DNA from: Humulus lupulus | Lineage: Eukaryota > Streptophyta > Magnoliopsida > Rosales > Cannabaceae | Direction of reading: 5' to 3' | DNA: 64,000 bases | Assembly (NCBI RefSeq): GCF_963169125.1 | Contig: NC_084802.1 | Span: 117,060,903-117,124,902, forward strand | Shown here: piece after piece, positions 33,389 through 44,010 of the stretch | Numbering within the stretch: the stretch's first letter is position 1 | Layout: each line of letters opens with the position of its first letter | Translations under genes and position numbers: made by a program | Notes under the pieces: model-generated | Databases searched by the model: none | Told to the model about the DNA's origin: nothing | What the model saw: the letters and a program-made list of their open reading frames with translations, nothing else

Positions 33389-33734
33389 TCTAACCGAAAC
33401 ACTAAGTTTTATGCTAGTCGTTTGAAAAAAGGATCAAAAAGTGAAAGTAAAGAGTTTTCTGAAAAGAAGCTTTTTCCAACTCCAAAGGGGTGGGAAAAAC
33501 TCAGTTTTTCAACTAGCCTAAAAATCAAATTTTTACGTCGATTTTACGCCGTAAACCTAGGATCCTGACTATCAAACTAATTCCTAACTTATATAGAGAA
33601 AAAATACACTACCCTATCAAGCATCAACGACATATACAGAATCCTCACAAATTTCTACTCAAGAACGCAAAAAGTTTCAGAACTCAAAAGCAGTATGCAT
33701 GGCATCTCAAAGAGTTCAAAAGACGAAGAAGTTT

Positions 33735-33912
33735 ACCTGGATGAAGGTTGAAGATTCTAAAATGGGGCGAATTTGGGCTTTCAAACAAAGAACCCTTAAG
33801 AAAAATGATGGGAGACCTTCGAAGTTCTGAGTTCTGAGATGGAGTTCTTGAGAGTTCTTGGCATGAAATGGCGAATGAAAGATAAAAAGGTGAATGAGGG
33901 GGTTACTTATAG
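33735..33912 (-). promoter_or_regulatory. Candidate promoter and leader exon of element B accessory ORF
   Basis: On the minus strand CTATAAG at 33906-33912 could be a TATA box. About 170 bases downstream is a donor (CATCCAG|GTAAAC, near 33735), and an acceptor lies just before the ORF (near 33288). This mirrors the better-defined promoter and leader intron of element C (37572-38266). Confidence 0.45.
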
Positions 33913-34130
33913 AAGCCGAAGTGTGACAAAAAGTAGTAATCATTAATTCCTTTTTTCAAAACATGGGGGAGTGTAACAACCATCGGAGTGGTTTCTTGAA
34001 AACTGAAAAGGCTTGATTAGACGTGATTAGGTCACGGTTTTCAAAAATGGACGAGGCTTCTGACAGATTTCGTGGGGCATATGAAAGGTTGTTTTCCTAA
34101 GTTTACTTATTGCTGGTCGCAATAAATAAA

Positions 34131-34143
34131 CTTGGGGGGAAAA
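34131..34143 (+). other. Element B polypurine tract
   Basis: CTTGGGGGGAAAA directly before the 3' LTR; the standard plus-strand primer site. Confidence 0.85.
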
Positions 34144-34745
34144 TGTTATCCAAAAAATAGGCGTGGATGATGTGGCAGACATTTTAACACGTGACTGACA
34201 CCTGGCAAAGGTTCTGTTCGATATCGACCAGGGAGGTTCCCCTGGCATAACATTTGGATTTTATATACGACCAGCTTGGTCGTATACTCCGTATGTTTTG
34301 AGAAGATCTTATGCGATTGTAATCATATCCGAGATTATCTCCCATAATTCCTGAGTATCTGATTATTTAGGAAAGAATATCTGTAACAAACTTATGTAAT
34401 CCTCCTTGAGCCTATAAATAGAGAAGAAATAGCTCAAAGGAGGGACTTTTACCTTTTGGCTGATTTGAGTTTGTGCTTTACAAGAGAATTATAGCTATTA
34501 TCTTCTGATTGTATTATTCATCCCTCTAAGGCTTGTGAAACTCGAAGAACCCTAGTTCTTTGATCACTCCTTTGAGAATCAATATCAATAATAGCTTAAG
34601 TGGGCGTAGGTCATTACCAATTCGTGGGGTCGAACCACTATAATCTGTTGTGTCGTTTACTATTCTTTCCATTAGATCTATTTCAATACCTTCCATCACA
34701 TCAAGCATTTGACTCCGTGTCAGTTGACCAAAACAAGGGTCAACA
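34144..34745 (+). repeat. Element B 3' LTR
   Basis: TGTTATCC…GTCAACA; TATA box TATAAATA at 34413-34420. Followed by the GATAC duplication (34746-34750). Confidence 0.92.
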
Positions 34746-35446
34746 GATACTATAACTACTACTTGCTATTACTACTACGACTACTATCTAACTAGTTCTT
34801 GGACTCTACACCCAAGCATGTCTTACTAGTCATCTATTCAGGGTGCAGGACCCCAGGATGTCTTATTAGTCATCTATCTAGGGCGCAGGACCCCAGAATG
34901 ACTTAATAGTCATTAATCCCGGGCGCAGGACCCCAGAATGACTTAACAGTCATCATCTGATTAGGGCTGCAAGCCTTGGAATGATCATTTATTAATACTT
35001 TTATACATGTAGTAATAAGTTTTCTTGCTGAGCCTTGGCTCACGGGTGCTATGTGGTGTAGGTAAAGGGAAAGAAAAGCTTACCTAGCCTTGAGTGGAAA
35101 GCTTAGGTGGCGACGTGTACATATGCAACCGCTTGACCACCACGGCCAAGGTGTTTCTCTAGGAAACTAGGGTTTAACCCTATTTTTGCTGCATAGGTAG
35201 GCAGGAGTGTAAATTTTTAACTGTAATGACCATTTTGGATAATAAACAACTTTGTAAACACTTTTATGGGATCCCATGCACAGTTTAACATTTTAAATAA
35301 AATAAATCCCTTCATTTTGATCAAGATTTTTACCCTGGCCCATTAATAACACTTAGATGCACGTTTATGGCCTAATGACTTGTTTAGTGAGTTAAGCACT
35401 ATTTAAAGTATACAATGTGATGGTCTTGGCTAACCAGGGCGTTACA
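34746..35446 (+). mobile_element. LTR piece I-right (Tekay LTR 3' part)
   Basis: Shares with the 3' ends of the D and F LTRs the TTCTTGCTGAGCCTTGGCTCACGGGTGCT box (near 35022), the GACCACCACGGCC stretch and the TATGGGATCCCATG block, and ends CAGGGCGTTACA. At 34822-34975 it has about four copies of a 40- to 45-bp unit containing GGGCGCAGGACCCCAG. Non-coding. It sits inside the gag gene of element H/J. Confidence 0.7.
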
Positions 35447-35792
35447 ACGACAATTTTTAGTGTTGTGACCAATGTCGTTATGAAAACAACAAAATTTGAT
35501 TGGATCCTTCTTGGTCCGTCGGTGCTTCAGGGTCTCTGGCTTATTTCATGGAAGACGGGTAGAATTAGCCAGATAAATGTGTTCCCACATTTTTGTTAGG
35601 TCAGTATACATGGTGAAGATAGAAATGTAATTATCCCTGGGATTATTCTTCTTGGACCCAATCTGGTCGCCCTCACCATTCCCCTATCTTTGTTTATTCT
35701 CTCCCTGGTTGTTATGGACCATGGGCTGAGTTGTGGCTTTAGTATTCATAGCTACAGTATTTGTTGCCACTCTAGCGGGCTGAATAGGGTTC
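35447..35792 (-). pseudogene. Element H/J (Tat) gag, C-terminal part with zinc-binding block
   Basis: On the minus strand one frame reads KFCCFHNDIGHNTKNC, equivalent to the CHFHNDYGHDRNEC block of element B gag, and upstream of it pieces such as YLANSTRLP. It is followed on the minus strand by LTR piece I. Continues to its N-terminal side at 61170, beyond element E. Confidence 0.68.
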
Positions 35793-35797
35793 TAGCT
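35793..35797 (+). repeat. Target-site duplication TAGCT (left of element E)
   Basis: Matches 61165-61169. Tat gag sequence of H/J lies on both sides. Confidence 0.88.
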
Positions 35798-36550
35798 TGT
35801 AACTCCCCAACTCCAGGGACCGTTACGGTGTGCCTTGTAAACAGTGCTAAACTCGCTAATCGAGTCATTTGGCCAAAAACGTGTAACTAAGTATGATTAG
35901 CGGTTTAGGGATTTAAAATTTTGGTTAGGATGTAATGTTTCACTAGAACGTTTAATATATACAATGGGATCCCGAAAATATAGTTTCAGAGTCTATTACA
36001 GAAAATATTTACAACAGGCCGTTCTAAGCGGCAAAATAGGGTTTAACCCTAGTTCCACTTTAAACCTCTGCCGTGGTGGACGAGCAGCTGCATATGTACA
36101 CATCATCACCTAAGCTCTCCAACTCAAGGATGGTCCAGCTTCCTCTTGCCTTTACCTGCACCACATAGCACCCGTGAGTCGAAGTCCAGCAAGAAAACAC
36201 AATAAAGCATGATATAATATCAACAATGACCATAATAGTCATCCAAAACTATCAGTCCAAAATAGATAGGTAACTGTAGCAAAAGTCACAAAAGTAGGTA
36301 CAGCTCCTTCATGCCATGCGACGATAGGGTCACCAGGGCTTAATTGATATGAGAACCTTTCATAAGTTGGAACAGGATAGGTGCATGGTGAATGGTCACC
36401 GACATAACCTTCCTCCCGACTCTAGAGTCGTAACTATGGACAGTCTCCCCTAGCCATGTGACAAACAGTCACCAGGGCCATGATCATCTTGTCTTAGACT
36501 AGGCAAGCGCTTATGATTTCATCGACTTTAGGGTCGGTCCAGCATTAATG
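35798..36550 (-). repeat. Element E 3' LTR, part 1
   Basis: Starts TGTAACTCCCC and matches 58515-59265 almost base for base. Contains, on the minus strand, CTTGCTGGACTTCGACTCACGGGTGCT (near 36170-36200). Broken by element C after AGCATTAATG and resumes at 52673. Confidence 0.88.
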
Positions 36551-36551
36551 T

Positions 36552-37309
36552 TGTTGACGCAGTTCTTCGCCAACAGGTAATTAAGAAAAGAAGAGAAATG
36601 GATTAGTGCTAATGTTGAACCGTAACAGATATATGATCTTGGAAAAGTGAAATGGTGACTCAAGACACGTTTTTTAAGTGGTTCGAAGGTTAAAATCCTT
36701 CTACTCCACTAGTCAGTATTATTGCTATATATTGGATATTTGATTACAGGGTATTTCTTACAAGAGATAATCCAACCCCTCTCAACTCCCAGGGTCTCCA
36801 TATTTATAGGAGAAGGCACTTGGGAGTTGGTAAGAAGGTTATCCCGTGACCTTCTTACCTATCGTATCAACTCTGTGATATTCATGATTAATTCCTAAAC
36901 CTGACACATAAGTGTGGTCAAATCAATAGGTAAGGAGATAATGGGCCGCACGGGCCAACCCAGTCGTGGGTGTCTGAATACGCACGTTCCTGCTGCGTGT
37001 CCGAGAATTCAGGGGCATATCAGACACGTGATGTATGATATGTGCACGTTTACCTTGCGTGTGTTGACTTTACAAAGAGTCATAGCCTCCAAATCCAGCT
37101 CGTACCACGAGTTGGATACCTAACTCGACCTTCGGCCTTCAGAGTCCGGACTCAAGTCTTAGGCAATCTTGGCAAACCCTTGGGTTACCTCGATCTAAGG
37201 AGGTATGATCTTATGACGGCAGCTCCGATTTTGCGAATATCCACGAGGTAATCATGAATAGGCCGCAGCTCAGCTCGCTAATCAGCCCGAGGAAAAATCA
37301 GGGCGTACA
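36552..37309 (-). repeat. Element C 3' LTR
   Basis: On the minus strand TGTACGCCCTG…TCAACA, 758 bp. TATA box TATAAATA on the minus strand (36801-36808), followed by TGGAGACCC. On the minus strand it is preceded by a polypurine tract. Confidence 0.85.
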
Positions 37310-37325
37310 TCTGCCCCCAAGCCCC
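37310..37325 (-). other. Element C polypurine tract
   Basis: Minus strand GGGGCTTGGGGGCAGA directly before the LTR, closely like CTTGGGGGGAAAA of element B. It fixes the orientation of C. Confidence 0.8.
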
Positions 37326-37571
37326 TGCTCGTGGTATACTACATCGTATAAGGACACAGTAGGGGATTTTAGGCTTCCCCATGAACTATTCACTTTCGAC
37401 ATCTTACACAGGCGCCTGATACGTGGAACATCGTGGTTGGTGAATGTACGTCTTACGAGAACCGCATTTAATGGCCTAGCCTATACCCAGCCGTCGTTTC
37501 GTATTTCGAGTGGAGGGCCTTGGATCCCACATCAGGGCCATCCAACGACCCTCTACACGTGATCCTTTTTA

Positions 37572-37579
37572 TATATAAA
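37572..37579 (+). promoter_or_regulatory. TATA box for element C antisense accessory gene
   Basis: TATATAAA followed by AGGGG, then a CT-rich leader (TTCTTCTCTCTTCATCTC) from about 37610. It sits between the LTR and the accessory ORF, pointing away from the LTR and antisense to gag-pol. It gives this ORF its own promoter. Confidence 0.6.
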
Positions 37580-37599
37580 AGGGGTGGCCACCCTACGCA

Positions 37600-38266
37600 T
37601 GGGCCACCCTTCTTCTCTCTTCATCTCAGAAGAAAAAGAAACCCTCCTTTCTGCGACCGCCATTCTCAGTGTTCAAGAAGCTCAGGCGTGAGGATTCCTC
37701 CGAATCTTTGGAGACAGGAACTCCTACGAAGCTCCAACCTAGGTGACACCTTCATTCACCTCCCAACCAAGCACTGTAAGTGTCCTGACCATGCGTGTTT
37801 TGAAAATATTTTTCACTGTAGCTTAGGTAAATATTTACTGTAGCCACATGCAAGGATTTACTGGTTTTTGTGGGTATGAAGGGTGAAAGCCTTTTAGGTT
37901 AGGGTATTCTTTGCTGTAGGAAATCGTTTAGGAGTATGGTTTATAGGATGCATTTTCTAGGGAAAATTTATGGGTAGGAGTTTTGGAATTTTGGGTGCAA
38001 AATCGGGTAGCTTAGGGGACACGCTTCACAAGCGGTTTTGCAATCTCTGCCTACTGAAACTTTCCCCCCAAGGTAAATTCTATCCTGACCCTCCTAACAC
38101 ACGAATTCCGAGTAATCGGGGATCTTTTGGGAGCACAGGCGCGTGTTCATTGAACCGCGTGGTCCCACTCTCCACGGGCTGGGCTTACCTCAACTCATGC
38201 AAATAACATTTGATTTTTCCTCATGCTTGGGTCGCCTTTTCTGAAATATTTTCTTTTGTTCGCTAG
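37600..38266 (+). other. Leader exon and leader intron of element C accessory gene
   Basis: A leader of about 170 bases ends at 37775 with donor CACT|GTAAGT. The intron 37776-38266 ends TTTTGTTCGCTAG. The first ATG after the acceptor is at 38275. Long leader introns are common in plant genes. The 38-kb stretch before the ORF contains nothing else. Confidence 0.6.
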
Positions 38267-38862
38267 GAGACCAGATGGCACCGAAGAGGAACTCTTCCAA
38301 GCAGACTGTCAGCAGCTCAGCCTAACAACAAGACAAAGGAAGGCGGAGAAGATCGTCTCAAAGATCACCGACCAGACGAAGATCAATAAGATATTCCTCT
38401 CCCACAACATCGCGCTGGGGAGGATGTCAGTGATTTCCCGACCTCCCACAGAAGGCGAGCGGAGTTGGGCACCGCTTGATGAGTCATTCGCGGCCTGGAG
38501 CGCCGAGCATTTTAAGGCGGGGGAATTCCTCCCACTTGACCAGTATTTTGCTGACTTCCTAAATTATGTGAAGTTGGCCCCATTCCAGCTCCCCCCCAAC
38601 TCTTATCGGTTGTTGGCGGGGTTAAGATATTTATTTTTGAAGCACGAGTGGGAGGTCTCCACTCCAGTGGACATTTTGTACTTCTTTTGCCTCAAGGCCA
38701 TCCTGGATCAGCGGGGGCGAGGCGACAGGTTTTACTACTTAACCCGATTTCCCAATACGGCTGCGGTCATCGAGCTGCCCAGCCACCCCAATGACTTCAA
38801 GGATCAATTCTTCATGTCAACGGGGTTCAGGAACTGCGAGCTCCACTACTTCAATCGTCCTC
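38267..38862 (+). CDS. Element C accessory gene, exon with conserved domain (PF04195-like)
   Basis: The exon after acceptor TTCGCTAG has ATG at 38275 (MAPKRNSSKQTVSSSA), but that frame meets TAA at once. A 1-bp frame change near 38325 leads into the long frame: TDQTKINKIFLSHNIALG, GEFLPLDQYFADFLNYVKLAPFQLPPNSYRLLAGLRYLF, VDILYFFCLKAI, then RFPNTAAVIELPSHPNDFKDQFF. This is the same domain as in A and B. The exon ends at donor GTAAGT (38863), leaving one base of a codon. Confidence 0.75.
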
Positions 38863-38947
38863 GTAAGTGTTTTTCATCCTTAGCTCGTAAGTTAAGTGTC
38901 GTTTTAGCTCCTCCCGTATCCCTTTCTGACTTAGACTAATCCTGCAG

Positions 38948-39681
38948 CCATCTTCGCGAGGACAGAGAAATCTGTGACCCTCGGGGCCCAAAACGAGACA
39001 CTGGCAGGCTTGCCCCCCAGTGAGAAAGATTACCGTGTGCTCATAACAGACGAGATGATGGTAGCCTACAAGCTGATTTTCTCAAATCAGACTTTGAACC
39101 TTAGGAGGCCCCGGGGGCTTCCCCCAGCTCGCGACACCAGACCCATCATCGTGGAGGAGCTCACGGGAGATGAAGATGAGGAGGACGAGGACGACGAAGT
39201 TCCCCTCGTGAAGAACAGGAAGCGGGCTTTGGAGGTCGCCCAGAGGACGGGCGAGGAGAGGATCCAATCCGGAGCAGCCGCGGGTCCTTCTGGCCAAGGT
39301 AACCCTTACATGTTTAGGAGTCTAGATAGGGCCACAGCAGACCCCCGGCTGGCTAGGTTCAACCCTAGGCAGCTCGTCCATCGTCACCGAAGTGATCCGG
39401 ACCTGAACACAACCCTGCTCCACTGTGTCGACCGGCTTGTGCTGGACTACCAAGATAGCCGGCCTAGGGGTACCGTAGTAGTAGATAACACCCTAGCCCT
39501 TAGGTCGATTCTATTCGAGGAGTATGGGACCAACCTTCGGTCATGGCCATCACTCCGGAGGGGCGCCGTAGCTCCGGGGCTTAGGCAATATGTAGAGGAA
39601 TCTAGCCCTGAGTCAGCCTCGGACCTAGAACTTGCGCCAGCTCGGGAAGTAATCAACTTAGATTCTTCTTCTAGCTCGGGG
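38948..39681 (+). CDS. Element C accessory gene, acidic-linker exon
   Basis: Starts after TCCTGCAG. The two bases before the frame complete the codon left by the previous exon, so the phase matches. Encodes LAGLPPSEKDYRVLITDEMMVAYKL, then the acidic run TGDEDEEDEDDEVP and a basic KNRKRA, then an Arg/Leu-rich part (LARFNPRQLVHRHRSDPDLN) and a Ser-rich end (SSSSSG) at donor GTAGGA (39682). Confidence 0.72.
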
Positions 39682-39795
39682 GTAGGATTCCCTTTAGTAT
39701 ACACATACTTGAATTTTTTTTCATTACCCCTTTGTTTTTGTTTATGTATGATTGCCAACTCTTGTACTAACCATGTTCTCGTTTTTACATAAGAG

Positions 39796-40262
39796 ATGTC
39801 TCAGCCCGAGGAGAGCCTGCGAGGTGCGTTCTTCGGGGGGAACCCCCCAGCAGGGGGCGCTGGGCCAAGAATGAAGAGGCTCCGGAAGTCCAAGCACGCC
39901 GCTGGGACCCCCGCCAAGTCTCCTGCAAAGGAGAAGGAGCAAGCCCCAGCTGCTCAGGTCGTGGGGCGGTTTCTCCTACTGCAGGGGGAAGCAACATGCC
40001 TCCACCCCCTCCGCGAGCTCTCGCCGCCGCCCGGGACGCAGGAACGGAGCTCGGGACTTCGGCGATTGTACCCTCCGAGGTACGCATCCCAGTCAATCCT
40101 TGGGACTTGGGGAAGATCCCCGAGGCCTTCCGGGGAACGGCGTATGAGTCGGCGAACTACGCCGTCAGCCACATATACAAGTTCACCGAGAAGGAGCTCC
40201 GGGCCATCGAGACAATGAGCACGGTAGGCGTGCTGGAGTCTTCACTGGGCATGGCCATGACG
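39796..40262 (+). CDS. Element C accessory gene, basic exon
   Basis: Starts with ATG after acceptor CATAAGAG, in phase with the previous exon. First part: MSQPEESLRGAFFGGNP, then Lys-rich (KRLRKSKHAAGTPAKSPAKEKE). Around 39960-39995 the frame changes by one (an indel or a very short intron) into AIVPSEVRIPVNPWDLGKIP and IYKFTEKELRAIETMSTVGV. It ends at donor GTAAGC. The basic stretch could bind nucleic acid (inference). Confidence 0.62.
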
Positions 40263-40356
40263 GTAAGCTAACTAACCTTTTTGTGGTTTTTATTAATACA
40301 CTTTGCCCTGTTTTTCCTCTCTTTTTTCTAAGGAAATTGTCTTTTCACCTTCGCAG

Positions 40357-40842
40357 AGCCCCGTTGCCCTTCACCGGAGCATCGCCAGGACCAAAACTCA
40401 GCTCGAGGACATGAGGAGCGAGCACCAGACTACCCTGCAGGCGGCTAAGGATGCCTTGGCGGCCTCGCAGGTCGAGTTGGAAAAAACCCGCTCGAAGGTC
40501 CAAGAGCTCGAGACCTCCCTCTCCACCTCGCGGAAAGACCTAGATGTCGCGAAGGCTGAGGCTCAGGCTGGCCTAGAGGCTGAGCAGACAACTTCGAAAA
40601 AGTCCCTGGAAGACCTATTCTACCATTGTTCGGCCTACAATCCATATGCTGACTTCTCCTTCCTGTCAGCGAGCCTCTGGGAGCGCTTGCTGGTGAAGTT
40701 CCAAGCTCGCCTTGATAAAGAAGCGCCCTCCGAGGCCGGGGAGGGCTCTGGCTCAGCTGAGCAAGGCGAGACGACGACCTCCAAGGGGTCCCCTAGCGGA
40801 GCCTGGGGCGTTTCTTCTCTTGTGCCCTTCACTGTTTTTTAA
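40357..40842 (+). CDS. Element C accessory gene, coiled-coil and C-terminal exon
   Basis: Starts after CCTTCGCAG, in phase. A long coiled coil (RTKTQLEDMRSEHQTTLQAA, then VELEKTRSKVQELETSLSTS) leads to the C-terminal block DLFYHCSAYNPYADFSFLSA shared with A, B and H, and a Glu/Ser/Gly tail. The stop is TAA at 40840. Its parts resemble a structural or scaffold protein. No catalytic motif seen. Confidence 0.72.
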   Translation, partial: SPVALHRSIARTKTQLEDMRSEHQTTLQAAKDALAASQVELEKTRSKVQELETSLSTSRKDLDVAKAEAQAGLEAEQTTSKKSLEDLFYHCSAYNPYADFSFLSASLWERLLVKFQARLDKEAPSEAGEGSGSAEQGETTTSKGSPSGAWGVSSLVPFTVF

Positions 40843-40967
40843 TATTTTTTGTGTAACCTTTGGATGAGGTGCTTCCACCTCGAGACAATTTCATTCAACG
40901 CTTTTAATTGATCCTCTTTCTTGCCCTTACGCATTTTGGTTACAATATTTTGAAAAAAAAAAAAAAA

Positions 40968-42025
40968 ACTTAGTTCGCGTTAATCTTTATCCATATCTCG
41001 AGCTCTCTAAGAAGAACAACGATCAATAGATTTAAATCAACTTCTAAGTTTTATGACCTGGTTATGACCAGGAACTTAATTTGAAAACTTAGTTCGCGTT
41101 AACTTTTATCCATATCTCGAGCTCTTTAGGAAGAACAACGATCAATAGATTTAAATCAACTTCTAAGTTTTATGACCCGGCTATGACCAGGAACTTAATT
41201 TGAAAACTTAGTTCGCGTTAACTTTTATCCATATCTCGAGCTCTTTAGGAAGAACAACGATCAATAGATTTAAATCAACTTCTAAGTTTTATGACCCGGT
41301 TATGACCAGGAACTTAATTTGAAAACTTAGTTCGCGTTAACTTTTATCCATATCTCGAGCTCTTATGGAAGAACAACGATCAATAGATTTTAATCAACTT
41401 CTAAGTTTTATGACCCGGTTATGACCAGGAACTTAATTTGAAAACTTAGTTCGCGTTAACTTTTATCCATATCTCGAGCTCTTATGGAAGAACAACGATC
41501 AATAGATTTAAATCAACTTCTAAGTTTTATGACCCGGTTATGACCAGGAACTTAATTTGAAAACTTAGTTCGCGTTAACTTTTATCCATATCTCGAGCTC
41601 TTTAGGAAGAACAACGATCAATAGATTTAAATCAACTTCTAAGTTTTATGACCTGGTTATGACCAGGAACTTAATTTGAAAACTTAGTTCGCGTTAACTT
41701 TTATCCATATCTCGAGCTCTTTAGGAAGAACAACGATCAATAGAGTTAAATCAACTTCTAAGTTTTATGACCCGGTTATGACCAGGAACTTATTTTGAAA
41801 ACTTAGTTCGCGTTAACTTTTATCCATATCTCGAGCTCTTTAGGAAGAACAACGATCAATAGATTTAAATCAACTTCTAAGTTTTATGACCCGGTTATGA
41901 CCAGGATAGGACTTAGTTAGCGTTAATCCTTATCAATATCTCGCGTTTTTTAAGAAAAACAACGGTCAATCGATATGAATCAACTTCTATGTCATTAAGG
42001 AGACCTGGTTATATCCAGGTACCAT
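40968..42025. repeat. Tandem array, 119-bp unit, eight full copies plus divergent ninth
   Basis: The unit starts ACTTAGTTCGCGTTAA. Copies begin at 40968, 41087, 41206, 41325, 41444, 41563, 41682 and 41801, an exact 119-bp step. The eighth is 9 bp short, and a diverged copy runs from 41911 to about 42025. Each unit has a near-palindrome CCTGGTTATGACCAGG or CCCGGTTATGACCAGG. Copies differ at only a few positions. The array lies between the end of pol (minus) and the accessory gene (plus), and an A run precedes it. Confidence 0.95.
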
Positions 42026-42147
42026 ATGCCCCCCAAGTAACTGGGAAAGGGTCTTTCGTGGTTACTTTAGATTACACTTGCAAACATGTACAAAAAGCCG
42101 ATTCTCATTAATACATAAAAAATGGCCTTCCAGGCCTTACAAGTGAA

Positions 42148-43554
42148 TCATTGATAATATTTCTTTAAGTGGATGGCGTTCCAAGTCCGCGGGACCGCCC
42201 CTCCATCAAGCCGAGCTAACTTATAAGTTCCCTCCTTAATGATTTCGATGACCTGGTACGGTCCTTCCCGGTTTGGTCCCAAGACTCCATCTTTGGGATC
42301 TTTCCCGGCCAGGAAAACTCTCCTTAGGACCGAGTCGCCAACATTAAAGGCGCACTTTTTGACTTTGGTGTTGAAGTAGCGAGTGATTTTCTGCTGATAA
42401 TGGGCGAGCTGGAGTTGCGAATCTTCTCGCCTTTCATCAACTAGGTCAAGGGAATTGCACAGTAGCTCGTGGCTGCGGTCCTGGTCGTAAGATTGGACCC
42501 TATGCGAAAGCACTTTAACCTCCACGGGGAGGACTGCCTCACTCCCAAAGGTTAGGGAAAAAGGAGTATGACCTGTAGGAGTCCGATGCGAGGTCCGGTA
42601 TGCCCATAGGACCTGGGGGAGATGTTCTGGCCAGACCCCCTTCGCTTCATCTAATCTCTTCTTGAGGCTCGCCTTTAGAGTCTTGTTAACAGCTTCGACC
42701 TGGACATTCGCCTGAGGATAGGCCACAGAGGAGAAACTTTTCACAATTCCGTACCTTTCACAAAACTCGGTGAACAGGACGCTGTTGAACTGAGTACCAT
42801 TATCGGAAACGATCTTCTTGGGCAAGCTGAATCGATAGATAATGCTTTTAACCACGAAGTCAAGCACTTATTTGGATGTTATCATTGCCAAAGGTTCTGC
42901 CTCAGCCCACTTCGTAAAGTAGTCGATGGCTACCACGGCGTAACGGACTCCGCCCTTTCCAGTGGGGAGGGCGCCAACCAAGTCTATCCCCCAAACGGCA
43001 AACGGCCATGGGGACGAGATCATCTTTAGCTCAAATGGAGGAGCTCGGGCAACTGCGGTGAATCGCTGGCACTTGTCGCACTTCTTCACGTATGAGATCG
43101 AGTCTTTGGACAGAGTTGGCCAGTAATATCCCTGCCTCAGGACCTTTAAGGCCAAGCTCTGCCCCCTAGTGTGGTCTCCGCAAAAACCCTCGTGCACCTC
43201 CTGCAGGATGGCCTTTGCTTCACCTAGAAGAATACATCGTAGGAGAGGGAGGGAGTGCCCACGCTGGTATAACACCCCATCTACTATTGTATACCTGGGA
43301 GCTTGATAGAGTTCTCGCCGTACATCATTATGCCCTTCAGGCAGCTTTCCCTCGACGAGATACTCAAGGATGGGGGTCATCCAGGTCAGCCTGGCATCGA
43401 TCATCTCGACCTCCGTCCTGACATCTACTATGCTTTGTTTCTCCAAGAACTTTATTGGCACTAACCCCAAGGTCTCCGTTTCCCCAGAGGTGGAGAGCTT
43501 GGCAAGAGCGTCTGCGTTAGAGCTCTGCTCTTAAGGTATCTGTTCGATCGAACC
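42148..43554 (-). pseudogene. Element C integrase
   Basis: Minus strand, two long frames separated by one TAA (42868). 43470-42868: HEGFCGDHTRGQ…CDKCQRF zinc domain and WGIDLVGALPTGKGGVRYAVVAIDYFTKWAEAEPL with the first catalytic Asp. 42867-42148: KIVSDNGTQFNS (second Asp), NVQVEAVNKTLKA (Glu), VLWAYRTSHRTPTGHTPFSL, then YFNTKVKKCAFNVGDSVLRR…GTYKLARLDGGAVPRTWNAIHLKKYY. One of the better-kept Tat integrases in the window. No chromodomain. Confidence 0.88.
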
Positions 43555-44010
43555 TCACTCAAACACGGACAGCTCAGCTTTTACCTTTGCTAGATAGGTG
43601 GCCATCTTGGGTCCCCGTGCTTGATATTCGCCCAGAACCTGATTTACCACGAGCTGGGAGTCACTGAAGCACTGGACAGAGCTCGCCTTCAACTCCTGGG
43701 CTATCCTTAGCCCGGCCAGCAAAGCTTCGTATTCGGCCTCGTTGTTGGAGGCTTTAAATCTGAATCCCAGCACCGAGTGGAATCTATGTCCCTCGGGGGA
43801 TATCAAAATGATTCCAGCTTTGGAGCCATTCTCGTTGGACGAACCATCTACAAAGATCCTCCATGACGCCTGGGGCGAGGTGACTTGGTGTGAGTCTTCT
43901 GTGGGATCCTCCTGGAATCTCGTGCATTCTGCCATAAAATCGTCCAGGGCCTGACTTTTTATAGCAGTTCGCGGAGTGTGCGAAATCTCAAACTAACTAA
44001 GTTCGATTGC
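43555..44010 (-). pseudogene. Element C second RNase H
   Basis: Minus strand. FVDGSSNENGSKAGIIL (Asp), NNEAEYEALLAGL (Glu), FSDSQLVVNQVLGEYQARG (Asp). Stops flank it (43552 and near 43940-44010), the latter between tether and domain. Same fold and order as B at 28084-28524. Confidence 0.82.

Larger units (their letters stand above)
23252..34745 (+). mobile_element. Element B: complete Tat-lineage Ty3/gypsy retrotransposon
   Basis: 11.5 kb bounded by two similar LTRs (about 600 bp each) and the 5-bp duplication GATAC. Inside, in order: primer-binding site, gag, aspartic protease, reverse transcriptase with YIDDMLVKS, RNase H, a second RNase H, integrase without chromodomain, a non-coding gap, an accessory ORF on the opposite strand, polypurine tract, LTR. 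The second RNase H and the antisense ORF place it in the Tat group. All coding regions have stops or frameshifts. By eye the two LTRs differ at some 25-30 positions. Confidence 0.93.

Noticed and set aside
37254..37843. 102- and 107-aa plus-strand ORFs before the accessory gene of element C
   Set aside because: They overlap the polypurine tract, TATA box and leader; no domain and no Kozak-like setting.
40968..42025. CRISPR-like array
   Set aside because: The 119-bp units are directly joined with no unique spacers, and the setting is a plant retrotransposon; it is an ordinary tandem repeat.
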